Shown here one piece after another: positions 9,447 through 18,055 of a DNA stretch of 64,000 nt. The stretch is from Palsa-883 sp035486355 (GTDB lineage: Bacteria; Pseudomonadota; Alphaproteobacteria; Acetobacterales; Acetobacteraceae). Below the pieces are notes generated by a model. That model searched no databases. It saw only the letters and a list, made by a program, of their open reading frames with translations, and was not told where the DNA came from. The stretch lies in contig DATHNE010000211.1 in the NCBI GenBank assembly GCA_035486355.1, positions 29,482 through 93,481 on the forward strand, read 5' to 3'. The translations under genes were made by a program, and so were the position numbers. The number at the start of each line of letters is the position of its first letter. The first letter of the stretch is position 1.

Positions 9447-11024
9447 ATGCCGATCGGCCGCACTGTCCTTCGCGCCCTGCTGTTGGCAGGCGCGGCAACC
9501 CTTCCGCTCGTCGCCCACGCGGCCGAGCCGTTCAAATGTGGCCGCGTCGGCGGTGACTTCACCTATGGGCTAGAGGCCAATGTCGCGGGCCTCGACATGA
9601 TGGCCAACAGTGCGGTGTCCGTGCGCAACATCGCGATGAACACCTATGAAACGCTGGTCACGCGCGACGACAACATGAAGCCGTTGCTGCAGCTCGCGGC
9701 CTCGGTTGAGGCCAGCCCCGACAACAAGGTCTACACCTTCAAGCTGCGCCAGGGCGTGCACTTCCATAATGGCAAGCTGATGACCTCGGCCGATGTGCGG
9801 GCATCGTTCGAGCGCTATGCGAAGGTCGGTATCGATCGTTCGATCCTGGCGCCGGTAGACCACTACGACACCCCAGATCCGTCCACATTTGTCATCACGC
9901 TGAAGGACAGCCGGGCGACATTTGTCGAAAGCATGTCCTCGATCACCGTGCCGATCATCATCATTCCGGAGGAAAACAAGGATGCGCCGGCGCAGCAACT
10001 GCCATCGGTGGGCACCGGTCCTTATCAGATGGTTCAGTTCGTGCCGGACGGCTACGTGAAGCTGAAGCGGTTCGATGGCTACGCGCCGGACACGCGTTAT
10101 ACTGATCTGGATGGCTTTGGCGGATACAAGGTCGCCTGCCTCGATACCATCACGTTCCGCATGGTGCCGGAGGGCGGGGCACGCGTCGCCGGCTTGGAGA
10201 CCGGCGAGCTGCAGGCGGTGGAGGATGTCCCGACCATCACGCAGAAGCGCCTGGCCGCCAACAAGGACATCAAGCTCGTCAAGCTGGACAACTTCTGGTT
10301 CAACGTCACTTTCCCGAACTGGTCCGCGCCACCGACCAACAATTTGAAGTTCCGTCAGGCGGTCGCGGCAGCGGTTAATTTCGATGAGATCATGGAGGCG
10401 GCGAGTGATGGGAACTATCACCCCAATCCATCGCTGCAATATGCGGGCAGCACGTACTACACCGAGGCGGGGAAGGAGCTGCTGGATCAGCACAATCCCG
10501 CGAAGGTGAAACAGCTGTTGCAGGAGGCTGGCTACAAGGGAGAAAAAGTCGTTCTGCTGACGAACAAGGATTATCCATCGTTGTACAATTCGGCCCTGGC
10601 GATGTCGCAGGAGCTGAAGGCGGTTGGCATCAACGTGGAGCTGCAGGTGCTGGATTGGCCGACCGCGCTGGCGAAGAGCATGAAAGGCACGCCGGACTGG
10701 AACTTCTTCTTCACGGGCTGGATCACCTATATCGCGCAAGGCGGCATGCAGACCCTGCGCCCGATGGCGGAGCCGAATCCGGTCTACACGCCGCCGGACA
10801 ACAAGACCGATCCTGCTTTCATGGAGCAGTTCAATATTGTCTCGAACGGCCCGACGCTGGAAGCGCGGCAGGCGGCGTTTGCCAAGGCACAGGAGATCGC
10901 GTTGCGTGACGTGATGGTGATTCCGATGGGCGTGATGCCGAAAGTGCAAGGCGTGCGCAGCAATGTGCAGCACTACAAACCGTTCTACGATCCCCGGATG
11001 TATAATGTGTGGGTAGAGAAATGA
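9447..11024 (+). CDS. periplasmic substrate-binding protein of an oligopeptide/nickel-type ABC transporter
   Basis: A 525-residue SBP_bac_5 family protein. The N-terminus is a clear Sec signal peptide (MPIGRTVLRALLLAGAATLP followed by LVAHA), with likely cleavage after residue 25. Family features include YETLVTRDDNMKPLLQLAAS, FKLRQGVHFHNGKLMTSADV (about 110-129) and GTGPYQMVQFVPDGYVKL. The start ATG follows CGGGAG. No permease or ATPase gene follows, so it is an orphan that must use a transporter encoded elsewhere. Its divergent partner hutF hints at an amino-acid-derived or peptide ligand, but this is inference. Confidence 0.85.
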   Translation: MPIGRTVLRALLLAGAATLPLVAHAAEPFKCGRVGGDFTYGLEANVAGLDMMANSAVSVRNIAMNTYETLVTRDDNMKPLLQLAASVEASPDNKVYTFKLRQGVHFHNGKLMTSADVRASFERYAKVGIDRSILAPVDHYDTPDPSTFVITLKDSRATFVESMSSITVPIIIIPEENKDAPAQQLPSVGTGPYQMVQFVPDGYVKLKRFDGYAPDTRYTDLDGFGGYKVACLDTITFRMVPEGGARVAGLETGELQAVEDVPTITQKRLAANKDIKLVKLDNFWFNVTFPNWSAPPTNNLKFRQAVAAAVNFDEIMEAASDGNYHPNPSLQYAGSTYYTEAGKELLDQHNPAKVKQLLQEAGYKGEKVVLLTNKDYPSLYNSALAMSQELKAVGINVELQVLDWPTALAKSMKGTPDWNFFFTGWITYIAQGGMQTLRPMAEPNPVYTPPDNKTDPAFMEQFNIVSNGPTLEARQAAFAKAQEIALRDVMVIPMGVMPKVQGVRSNVQHYKPFYDPRMYNVWVEK

Positions 11025-11032
11025 TGCTCAGT

Positions 11033-11061
11033 ACACCTCTCTCACGAAGTGGGAGAGGTGT
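11033..11061. terminator. bidirectional hairpin between convergent genes
   Basis: ACACCTCTC (11033-11041) pairs with GAGAGGTGT (11053-11061), extended by CAC/GTG and one T-G pair to a 13-bp stem with a GAA loop. It lies between the convergent binding-protein and soeC genes. There is no T-run, so termination is inferred from position. The GGGAGAGGTG arm recurs in the element near 59485. Confidence 0.65.
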
Positions 11062-11069
11062 GCCTGTCG

Positions 11070-11975
11070 TTACGCCGTACGGCCGTAATACAACGTGACC
11101 GTGTGCGTCGCTTCAGCGAAGAACAGCCAGCGTTCTACCAGCAACCCAACCAGCGCGACCACTGCCGCCACCGGCGGAATAAATGGCAGCAGCACGATCG
11201 GCACGACGAACGCCAGCGCCACCGCGATCACCCTCAGCCGCGCTGCGTGCTTGCGGGCAATGCGATAGCCCATCTCCCGCATCAGGTAGTTGTCCTCGGT
11301 GTTCGGCGGGTCGAGCATGCGCACCGTGCCGAGCTCCGTCAGCCCGATTGCATCCCCAGGACCACGCACCGGGCCGCGGTCGATGCTGCGCCAATAGGCA
11401 AGTTTCGCCACCAGCGTGATCGCCGCCAACACCACGGTCGCATATGCCAGCATCGGCGAGGCGTGCCAGAACATCGCGACACCAGCCAGGCAGGCACCGC
11501 CCGAAAACACCGACGCCAGCAGATAGAACGGCATCACCAGCGGATGATACCACTGCCGGATTGGTTTCAATGAGGCATAGATCATGCCAGTGCAGATCAC
11601 GGTGACCACGGCCATCGCCGCGGTCAGGAAGCCGAGCAGCTCTGCCACACCATCCGGTGCGCCATCCATCAGCCACAGCAGAGGAAACAGCACCGCGGGG
11701 ATATAGGTGATCAGCGACGCCACCCCCTCACGCGACAGCCACGACGTGCGCCATTGCGTGATCGCACGCCAGGCACGCTCCGGATGACCCAGATGCGCCG
11801 TCGACGACAGCAACCCGAATGTGATCAGTGCCAGGCCCAGCACGGACGCGGTCAGGCCAAAGCTTGCCTCCATCGGCAGCAGCCCCAGCGGCGCCAATAG
11901 CCCGAGCCAGAACAGCATGCCATAGCCGGCGCCCGAGGCAGTGGTGAACAGAATGACAGAAAGCGCGGGATGCAT
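11070..11975 (-). CDS. soeC: DmsC-type membrane anchor, probable sulfite dehydrogenase subunit
   Basis: A 301-residue polytopic membrane protein of the DmsC/SoeC anchor family. It has roughly eight hydrophobic helices, beginning HPALSVILFTTASGAGYGM and including the conserved HLGHPERAWRAITQWRTSWL region (split here at about residues 60-80). It carries no heme signature. Anchors of this type bind the iron-sulfur subunit and exchange electrons with the quinone pool. It is the last gene of the soeABC-like operon, 7 bp after soeB. The ATG at 11975 was chosen because it precedes the first helix; the upstream extension is polar and would overlap soeB. Confidence 0.75.
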   Translation of the reverse strand: MHPALSVILFTTASGAGYGMLFWLGLLAPLGLLPMEASFGLTASVLGLALITFGLLSSTAHLGHPERAWRAITQWRTSWLSREGVASLITYIPAVLFPLLWLMDGAPDGVAELLGFLTAAMAVVTVICTGMIYASLKPIRQWYHPLVMPFYLLASVFSGGACLAGVAMFWHASPMLAYATVVLAAITLVAKLAYWRSIDRGPVRGPGDAIGLTELGTVRMLDPPNTEDNYLMREMGYRIARKHAARLRVIAVALAFVVPIVLLPFIPPVAAVVALVGLLVERWLFFAEATHTVTLYYGRTA

Positions 11976-11982
11976 CGGGGCC

Positions 11983-12708
11983 TCAGCGCGACAGGGCGCG
12001 GTCGATCCACCGCAGGAACGAATTGGTGATTGGCTCCGCCGGGGTTTCAACCGGCGTTGCATGATGGGCACGCGCACGCGGCGGCAGATATCTGTTCACC
12101 GGCTTGTAACCGAGCTCCGGCATCAGGCCATAACCGCCGCGCTCGGCCACCAGCCGCGACACCGCACTGTCAGGGTCGCCCAGATCGCCGAAATGCCGCG
12201 CCTGCGCCGGGCAGGTTGACACACAGGCCGGCACGCGATCCTGTTCCGGCAGGTTGGTGTTGTAGATGCGATCGATACACAGCGTGCATTTCTTCATTAC
12301 CCCGGCATCTTCATCGAACTCACGTGCGCCATACGGGCAGGCCCAGGAACACAGCTTGCAGCCGATGCAAGTGTCGGCGTTCACCAGCACGATCCCGTCT
12401 TCCGCGCGTTTGTACGAGGCGCCCGTGGGGCAGACGGTGACGCACGCCGGCTCTTCGCAATGCAGACAGGACCGCGGGAAATACACCGTGCGGCTGTCGC
12501 GGCCTTCGCCCGCTTCGTAGCTATGCACGCGGTTGAACCACACGCCCTGCGGCTTCGCCTGATAGGCGTCGAAATCCGGCAGCGGCGCCGAATGCCCCGA
12601 CGTATTCCATTCCTTGCAGTTCACCGCGCAGGCATGGCAGCCGACGCAGGTGTCCAGATCGATGACGAGGCCGAGCTTCTTCGCCCCCGGCGATGGGATC
12701 GCGGTCAT
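11983..12708 (-). CDS. soeB: 4Fe-4S ferredoxin-type electron-transfer subunit (SoeB/DmsB type)
   Basis: A 241-residue iron-sulfur subunit of the DmsB class. Four cysteine clusters are visible: CVGCHACAVNC (21-31), CLHCEEPACVTVCP, CIGCKLCSWACP, and CTLC with a distant CVSTCP. These bind four [4Fe-4S] clusters. There is no signal peptide, which fits a cytoplasmic enzyme. The order catalytic subunit, iron-sulfur subunit, membrane anchor, and the close spacing (directly adjacent to soeA, 7 bp to soeC) support one complex. It relays electrons from the molybdenum site to the anchor and quinone. DMSO reductase or another CISM oxidoreductase is the main alternative. Confidence 0.8.
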   Translation of the reverse strand: MTAIPSPGAKKLGLVIDLDTCVGCHACAVNCKEWNTSGHSAPLPDFDAYQAKPQGVWFNRVHSYEAGEGRDSRTVYFPRSCLHCEEPACVTVCPTGASYKRAEDGIVLVNADTCIGCKLCSWACPYGAREFDEDAGVMKKCTLCIDRIYNTNLPEQDRVPACVSTCPAQARHFGDLGDPDSAVSRLVAERGGYGLMPELGYKPVNRYLPPRARAHHATPVETPAEPITNSFLRWIDRALSR

Positions 12709-15540
12709 CTACGCGTGCTCCCGCGCGTTGAAGCGCAGCAAGTCGGCCGGCGGCTTCATACCGGGCGGACGTTTCAAGGGGCTGAACTGCGGCTCCGTCG
12801 CACCCGCATCAGCCTTTTCGACCCGCACACGCAAATCGTACCACGCGGCCTGCCCGGTGATCGGGTCGCTGTTCGACCACTGCGCGCCATCATCGTCGGT
12901 GCGGAATTCCGAGATGACATGGTTCAGTAGGAAACCGTCACGCGACTCCGGCGCATCCGCGGACAGGTTCCATGCGCCCGATCGCTTGCCAATCGCATTC
13001 CAGGTCCAAACCGTATCCGGATTGACCCCTTCCATCAGCCGCAACTGGCATTTCACCCGGCCGGTGCGGCTGATTACCCACACCGTGTCGTCATCGGTCA
13101 GACCCATTGCGGCGGCGGTGCGGCGGTTCATGTAAAGATGGTTGCGGTCATAGATCTGCCGCAGCCACGCGTTCTGCGATCCCCAGGAGTGGTACATGAT
13201 CGACGGCCGCTGCGTGACGGCATGCAGCGGCCAGGCCGCAAGTTCCGGCACGTCATCGGCGCTCGGCGGATACCAGAACGGAAGCGGATCAAAATACGTG
13301 CGGATGCGGCTGCGATGCGTCTCTGGCGGCTGCACCGCGCCATGCCCCTCAGCCGCCAGGCGAAAGCGCTGCAGCGGCTCGCAGTAGAGCTGCAGCACGA
13401 TCTGGTTGGTGTTGGGCACCAGGCCCATGGCATGCGCATCGCGCAGATAGGCGGCGTTGGAATGCTTGAAATAGAGCTGCTCCGGCGGCAGATGATGTTG
13501 CCAGAAGCACTGGTTTTCCACATAGCGCGCGAGCTGATCCGGATTGGCCGGTCCTTTGCCCATGGCGGTGCCGTTGCCGCGCCATCCCCCAAGCGGGCCA
13601 ATGCCGGGACTGCGCTCGTGATTGGCGATGTAGTCCGGATAGCTGTGATACAGCGCGCTGCCATCGTCCTTGACGAAGCCCGGTAGTTTCAGCCGCACGC
13701 CCAGGTCCAACAGTACGTCTTGGAATGGCCGCACATCGCGATCAGGTTTCAACACAGGTTGGCGGATCGCATCAGCGGGTCCGTGTGCGCCGCCGATCGG
13801 CCGGTCCAGCATCGAGATGCAGTCCCAGCGCTCGAGATAGGTGGTATCTGGCAGGATCAGGTCCGCGTAGGGAACGGTTTCCGAAAAGAACGCATCGGAA
13901 TAGATCACATGCGGGATACGATATCCGCCGGACGCTGGATCTTTATCGGTGAGCATGCGCATGGAGTCGCCGGGATTCATCGACGAATTCCACGCCATGT
14001 TCGACATGTACATGAACAGCGTGTCGATCTTGTACGGATCACCGGCCCAGGCGTTGGCAATCACCATGTGCATCATACCGTGCACGGACATCGGCGCGTC
14101 CCAGGTGAAGGCCTTGTCGATGCGGATCGGCGTGCCGTCATCTTCCAGCAGCAGGTCCTGCGGCCCTTGCGGGAAGCCGAGTGCCATGCCCGGTAGTATG
14201 CTGTTCGGCTTGTAGCCTTTGCCAACCGGTGCCGCGGCCGGCGGGATCGGCTTCGGGTACGGCGACTTGTAGCGCCACGCGCCGGGGGTATCGACCGCGC
14301 CCAGCAGCATTTGCAGCAGGTGCAGCGCACGACAGGTCTGAAAGCCGTTGGAATGCGCCGAAATGCCGCGCATCGCATGCAGCGCGACCGGGCGGCCGAT
14401 CATCTTCGCGTGGCTGCGGCCTGAGGTGTCGGTCCAGGGTTGGTCCAGTTCGATCGCCTGGTTGAATGCGACGTCAGCGATCTCCGCGGCGACGCGGCGA
14501 ATCGTTGACGACGGAATGTCGCAACGTTCGGCCACCGCGTCGGGTGCGTACTTGCCGTCGAGATACCGTTCCGCTAGCAGGTGGAACACCGGGCGGGCCT
14601 TGCGCCCATCCCCCAGCGTGTACTCCCCCACGATGGCCGGCTGCATGCCGGGCGTCGTCGCATCCATCGGTGCGTTCGTGGCGCGATCCCACGCCAGCGG
14701 CTTGCCATCTGCATCGCGTGCGATCAGCGCATCATCCGCGCCACCGGGGTTGTTGATGACCAACGCAGTCGCGTTGGTGTAGCGCACCAGGAAATCCAGA
14801 TCGATCTGATCGGTGCGCAGCAACTCATGCACTAGCGCCAGCACGAACAGCCCGTCGGTGCCCGGACGGATCGCCAGGAATTCGTCCGACAGCGCGGCGT
14901 ACCCAGTCTGCACCGGATTGATGCTGACGGACTTCGCGCCTCGCGCCTTGATCTTTGCCAGCCCGGTCTTGATCGGGTTGGAATCGTGATCCTCGGCCAC
15001 GCCGAACATCAGCAGGTATTTCGTGTTGTCCCAGTCCGGCTCGCCGAATTCCCAGAAACTGCCGCCGATCGAATACAGGCCCGCGGCCGCCATGTTGACC
15101 GAGCAGAACCCGCCATGCGCCGCGAAGTTGGGCGTGCCGAACTGCTTGGCCCACCAACCGGTGAAGCTTTGGCTCTGATCGCGGCCGGTGAAGAAGGCCA
15201 GTCGTTTCGGATCTGTGGCACGCACATTGCCAAGCCACTCGGTGGCCAGACCAAGCGCTTCCTCCCACTCGATCTCCTTGAATTCGCCCGCGCCACGTTC
15301 GCCCACGCGCAACAGTGGCTTTTGCAGCCGCGCGGGCGAATAGTGCTGCATGATGCCGGCCGAGCCCTTGCCGCACAGCACGCCCTTGTTCACCGGGTGA
15401 TTGCGATTGCCCTCGATGTAGCGCAGCCGACCATCCTTCAGGTGCACCTTAATGCCGCAGCGACAGGCGCACATGTAGCAGGTGGTGTACTTCACCTCGT
15501 CGGCAACGGTGGGCGAGAGGTTGATCACCTCTTCGGTCAT
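12709..15540 (-). CDS. soeA: molybdopterin catalytic subunit, probable cytoplasmic sulfite dehydrogenase SoeA
   Basis: A 943-residue molybdo-bis-PGD oxidoreductase. The N-terminal motif TTCYMCACRCGIKVHLKDG supplies Cys21, Cys24 and Cys28, with Cys56 in GVLCGKGSAG completing a [4Fe-4S] site. The C-x-C-x-C spacing CYMCACRC and the soeABC gene order are typical of the quinone-linked sulfite dehydrogenase SoeA, which oxidises sulfite to sulfate facing the cytoplasm. There is no twin-arginine signal in this start or in the upstream frame, unlike exported DmsA-type enzymes. The chosen ATG at 15540 follows GAGG. Substrate assignment rests on family resemblance; thiosulfate, polysulfide or DMSO reductases share the architecture. 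Confidence 0.75.
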   Translation of the reverse strand: MTEEVINLSPTVADEVKYTTCYMCACRCGIKVHLKDGRLRYIEGNRNHPVNKGVLCGKGSAGIMQHYSPARLQKPLLRVGERGAGEFKEIEWEEALGLATEWLGNVRATDPKRLAFFTGRDQSQSFTGWWAKQFGTPNFAAHGGFCSVNMAAAGLYSIGGSFWEFGEPDWDNTKYLLMFGVAEDHDSNPIKTGLAKIKARGAKSVSINPVQTGYAALSDEFLAIRPGTDGLFVLALVHELLRTDQIDLDFLVRYTNATALVINNPGGADDALIARDADGKPLAWDRATNAPMDATTPGMQPAIVGEYTLGDGRKARPVFHLLAERYLDGKYAPDAVAERCDIPSSTIRRVAAEIADVAFNQAIELDQPWTDTSGRSHAKMIGRPVALHAMRGISAHSNGFQTCRALHLLQMLLGAVDTPGAWRYKSPYPKPIPPAAAPVGKGYKPNSILPGMALGFPQGPQDLLLEDDGTPIRIDKAFTWDAPMSVHGMMHMVIANAWAGDPYKIDTLFMYMSNMAWNSSMNPGDSMRMLTDKDPASGGYRIPHVIYSDAFFSETVPYADLILPDTTYLERWDCISMLDRPIGGAHGPADAIRQPVLKPDRDVRPFQDVLLDLGVRLKLPGFVKDDGSALYHSYPDYIANHERSPGIGPLGGWRGNGTAMGKGPANPDQLARYVENQCFWQHHLPPEQLYFKHSNAAYLRDAHAMGLVPNTNQIVLQLYCEPLQRFRLAAEGHGAVQPPETHRSRIRTYFDPLPFWYPPSADDVPELAAWPLHAVTQRPSIMYHSWGSQNAWLRQIYDRNHLYMNRRTAAAMGLTDDDTVWVISRTGRVKCQLRLMEGVNPDTVWTWNAIGKRSGAWNLSADAPESRDGFLLNHVISEFRTDDDGAQWSNSDPITGQAAWYDLRVRVEKADAGATEPQFSPLKRPPGMKPPADLLRFNAREHA

Positions 15541-15695
15541 GCTGGGCCTCGGACAGGAGTGGGACAGGCGCGATTCGGGCGGCAGTCTGGGGATGCTACG
15601 ACTGATCGGCAACCCCACCGGGCACAGGGCCTTGTTTATAGCGGGCTTGCGACGTTTCCTATTTTACAGAACCGCCGCCTTATGCCCGGAAATGC

Positions 15696-16664
15696 TCAGA
15701 ACCAGACGGATTTGTCCACTGGGTTGCGGAGCGGCCTGCCGTCCGCGAAGGCCCGGCAGTTGTCGCGCACGATCTCATAGCGGCGTTGGTTCAGGTAGGG
15801 GCCATATCCCGCCGTGTGCGGGGTGATCAATACATTGGGTAGCGTCCACAGCTTGTGGCCGGCCGGCAGCGGTTCCTGTTCGAACACGTCGAGCGCTGCG
15901 CCGGCGATCTCGCCCGCCTCCAGCGCGGCGACCAGATCATCCAGCCGCGTTGTCATTCCGCGGCCGATATTGATGAAGAAGGCGGATCGCTTCATGCGCT
16001 GGAAGCGTGTACGATGGAAGAAGCCCTCGGTTGCCGGTGTGTGTGGCACGGTCAGCACCACGAAATCGGCGCGCGGCAGCAGATCGTCCAGTGCCTCGGG
16101 CTTGTGCATCTCGGTCACATGCGGCGGCGCGATCTCGCGCCGCGCGTCGGTGCCGATCACCGTGATGCCGAATGTCGCCGCCAGGCGCGCGGCCTCGGCA
16201 CCAATACCGCCCAGGCCAACGATCAGCATGGTGGACTCTGGCAGATGCACCACGCCGGTATCTTCCCGCCGCGGCTGCCAGATGCCTTTGAGCTGCTGTG
16301 GGATGTAGTGGTGCAGGCCGCGCGCGAAGGCGAGCGCATAGGCCATGATATGCGCGCCGATATGGTCGTTGAAGATCTCGCGCATGTTGGTCACCACCAA
16401 CGGGTGCTCGACCAGCTCCTTGTAGTAATAGCCGGCGGGTGGCGCGATCTGCGGCGATTGCAGCCAACGGATCTTGCGCGCGCGGGCCAGCAGTTGTGGA
16501 TGCAGGCGGCCGAAGGCGGCCTCAGCATCAACGATCGCGGCGCTGGCCTGCGCCTCGTCCTCGGCGACCACCACATCCAGGTCGGGCTGCGCCGCGCGCA
16601 GGCGCTGCGCCCAGTCCCGGATGATATCGGTCTGTGGCGGCAGGAAAACAAAGCGAAACGACAT
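15696..16664 (-). CDS. D-2-hydroxyacid dehydrogenase
   Basis: A 322-residue NAD(P)-dependent dehydrogenase of the D-isomer-specific family, reversibly reducing a 2-oxoacid. The Rossmann motif is VGLGGIGAEAARLAATFG. Catalytic residues are visible as Arg in NIGRGMTTRLDDL, Glu in FEQEPLP and His in TPHTAGYGP. The start ATG is 7 nt after GGAGGG and about 85 bp from the divergent SDR start at 16751. The substrate is not clear; glyoxylate/hydroxypyruvate reductase-like proteins are the nearest described relatives. It lies downstream of no other gene on its strand, so it is probably transcribed alone. Confidence 0.85.
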   Translation of the reverse strand: MSFRFVFLPPQTDIIRDWAQRLRAAQPDLDVVVAEDEAQASAAIVDAEAAFGRLHPQLLARARKIRWLQSPQIAPPAGYYYKELVEHPLVVTNMREIFNDHIGAHIMAYALAFARGLHHYIPQQLKGIWQPRREDTGVVHLPESTMLIVGLGGIGAEAARLAATFGITVIGTDARREIAPPHVTEMHKPEALDDLLPRADFVVLTVPHTPATEGFFHRTRFQRMKRSAFFINIGRGMTTRLDDLVAALEAGEIAGAALDVFEQEPLPAGHKLWTLPNVLITPHTAGYGPYLNQRRYEIVRDNCRAFADGRPLRNPVDKSVWF

Positions 16665-16750
16665 CTGGCGGCCCTCCCGTGCGTTGCCCGCAGAGTTCCC
16701 GACTTGTGCCCGCACCGCAAGCGGGGGAAGGTCAGGCAGGAGGAACCGCC

Positions 16751-17503
16751 ATGCGGGGCTTGAGCGGCCAACGCGTTCTGCTGACCGGCGGCGGCAGTGG
16801 CATCGGCCGGGCCACTGCGGTGCGGCTGGCGGAAGAAGGGTGCCAGGTGGGTATTGTGGATATTGATGAAGCCGGCGCCCATGACACGGCGTCCCGGTGC
16901 AATGGGCGGGCCTTGGTGCTGCGCACCGATATCACCGATCGGGTACAGGTCGCAGCGGCAGTGGCGCGCTTCGAGGCGGATGGGCCGATCGATCTGCTGG
17001 CCAACATTGCCGGCTGGGACGTGATGCGGAACTTCCTCGACACCGATCCCACACTGTGGGACCGCATCATCGCGATCAACCTGTACGGCCCGCTGCACAT
17101 GCACCACGTGGTGCTGCCGCGTATGGTGGCGCGCGGATCCGGCCGCGTGGTGAACGTGTCGTCAGATGCCGGCCGTGTGGGCTCCTCGGGGGAGGCGGTG
17201 TACGCGGCGTGCAAAGGCGGCATCATCGCCTTCACTAAGACGATGGCGCGGGAGCTGGCGCGCAACGGGATCACGCTGAACGTGGTGTGCCCCGGCCCGA
17301 CCGATACGCCGCTGTTCGATGCGGTGCGCGCGGCCTCGCCCGACGGTGCCAAGATTGGTGCGGCGATGGCGCGCGCGATCCCGTTGAAGCGCATCGGCGT
17401 ACCCGATGATTATCCCGGAACGATCGCGTTTCTGCTGTCGGATGACGCGGCGTATATCACCGGCCAGGTGATCAGCGTCTCCGGCGGTCTGACGATGGTC
17501 TAG
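16751..17503 (+). CDS. SDR dehydrogenase resembling 2-hydroxycyclohexanecarboxyl-CoA dehydrogenase (BadH)
   Basis: A 250-residue short-chain dehydrogenase. It has the cofactor motif TGGGSGIGRATAVRLAEEG (residues 12-30), NIAGWD in place of the common NNAG, the catalytic serine in NVSSDAG and the YAACK catalytic pair. The NxAGWD form, the HMHHVVLPRMVARGSGR stretch and the VISVSGGLTMV ending closely recall BadH, which oxidises 2-hydroxycyclohexanecarboxyl-CoA in alicyclic acid degradation. A strong AGGAGG lies 7 nt before the ATG. The next gene starts 4 bp after its stop, so both are co-transcribed. The closeness to BadH is from recall, not alignment. Confidence 0.8.
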   Translation: MRGLSGQRVLLTGGGSGIGRATAVRLAEEGCQVGIVDIDEAGAHDTASRCNGRALVLRTDITDRVQVAAAVARFEADGPIDLLANIAGWDVMRNFLDTDPTLWDRIIAINLYGPLHMHHVVLPRMVARGSGRVVNVSSDAGRVGSSGEAVYAACKGGIIAFTKTMARELARNGITLNVVCPGPTDTPLFDAVRAASPDGAKIGAAMARAIPLKRIGVPDDYPGTIAFLLSDDAAYITGQVISVSGGLTMV

Positions 17504-17507
17504 CCAG

Positions 17508-17990
17508 ATGAAAGAAAGCGATTACGAAGTCCTCGGCCTTGGCCTGCATTTCGAAGACCTGCCGGTGGGGCGCAAGTTCCGCACTATCGGCCGCACGCTG
17601 ACCGAGGCCGACCTGGTGGCCTTCATCGGTGTCACCGGCATGACCGAGGTGCTGTTCTCCAATGTCGAATTCCTGAAACAGGAAAGCGATATCACCCAAC
17701 GCGTGGTCCCGGCGGCGATGGTGTATGCTTTCGCTGAAGGTCTGCTGGTGCATGCCACCATGCAGCACACCGGCTTCGCGTTTCTGCATATGGAGTTGAA
17801 CGTGGTCAGCCCGACCTGTGCCGGTGACACGATCCACGTGCGGTGCGAGGTCATCGAAAGCCGCCGCAGTACCAGCAGGCCGAATCGTGGCCTGGTCCGG
17901 AGCAGGAATGAGGTGGTGCGGCAGGATGGGAAAGTAACGCTGACGTACACGCCGCTGCGGATGGTGAAGGCGCGCGGCACAGGATCGTAA
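17508..17990 (+). CDS. MaoC-like hot-dog protein without the hydratase motif
   Basis: A 160-residue single hot-dog-domain protein resembling MaoC-type dehydratases and related thioesterases. It opens with FEDLPVGRKFRTIGRTLTEADL and has the dimer-strand segment VVSPTCAGDTIHVRCEVIE. Active MaoC hydratases carry a D-x-N-P-x-H motif after the first helix; here the equivalent stretch reads GMTEVLFSNVEF, with neither the aspartate nor the histidine. It may therefore be a thioesterase or a non-catalytic binding subunit for CoA esters. Its stop is followed by a palindromic element. Co-transcription with the BadH-like gene suggests a role in acyl-CoA metabolism. Confidence 0.7.
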   Translation: MKESDYEVLGLGLHFEDLPVGRKFRTIGRTLTEADLVAFIGVTGMTEVLFSNVEFLKQESDITQRVVPAAMVYAFAEGLLVHATMQHTGFAFLHMELNVVSPTCAGDTIHVRCEVIESRRSTSRPNRGLVRSRNEVVRQDGKVTLTYTPLRMVKARGTGS

Positions 17991-18055
17991 GGCGGAGTGC
18001 ACATCGCAGTCCGCCATCGCCACGGAGTGGCGGAACTGCGTAGTGCTGTTCCGCC
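17991..18055. terminator. strong palindrome between convergent genes
   Basis: Nested inverted repeats lie directly after the hot-dog gene stop and reach the crotonase gene stop: CGCAGTCCGCCA pairs with TGGCGGAACTGCG (one bulged A), and an outer GGCGGA pairs with TCCGCC. Placement between two convergent stops supports a shared terminator, though no T-run follows. Confidence 0.6.
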
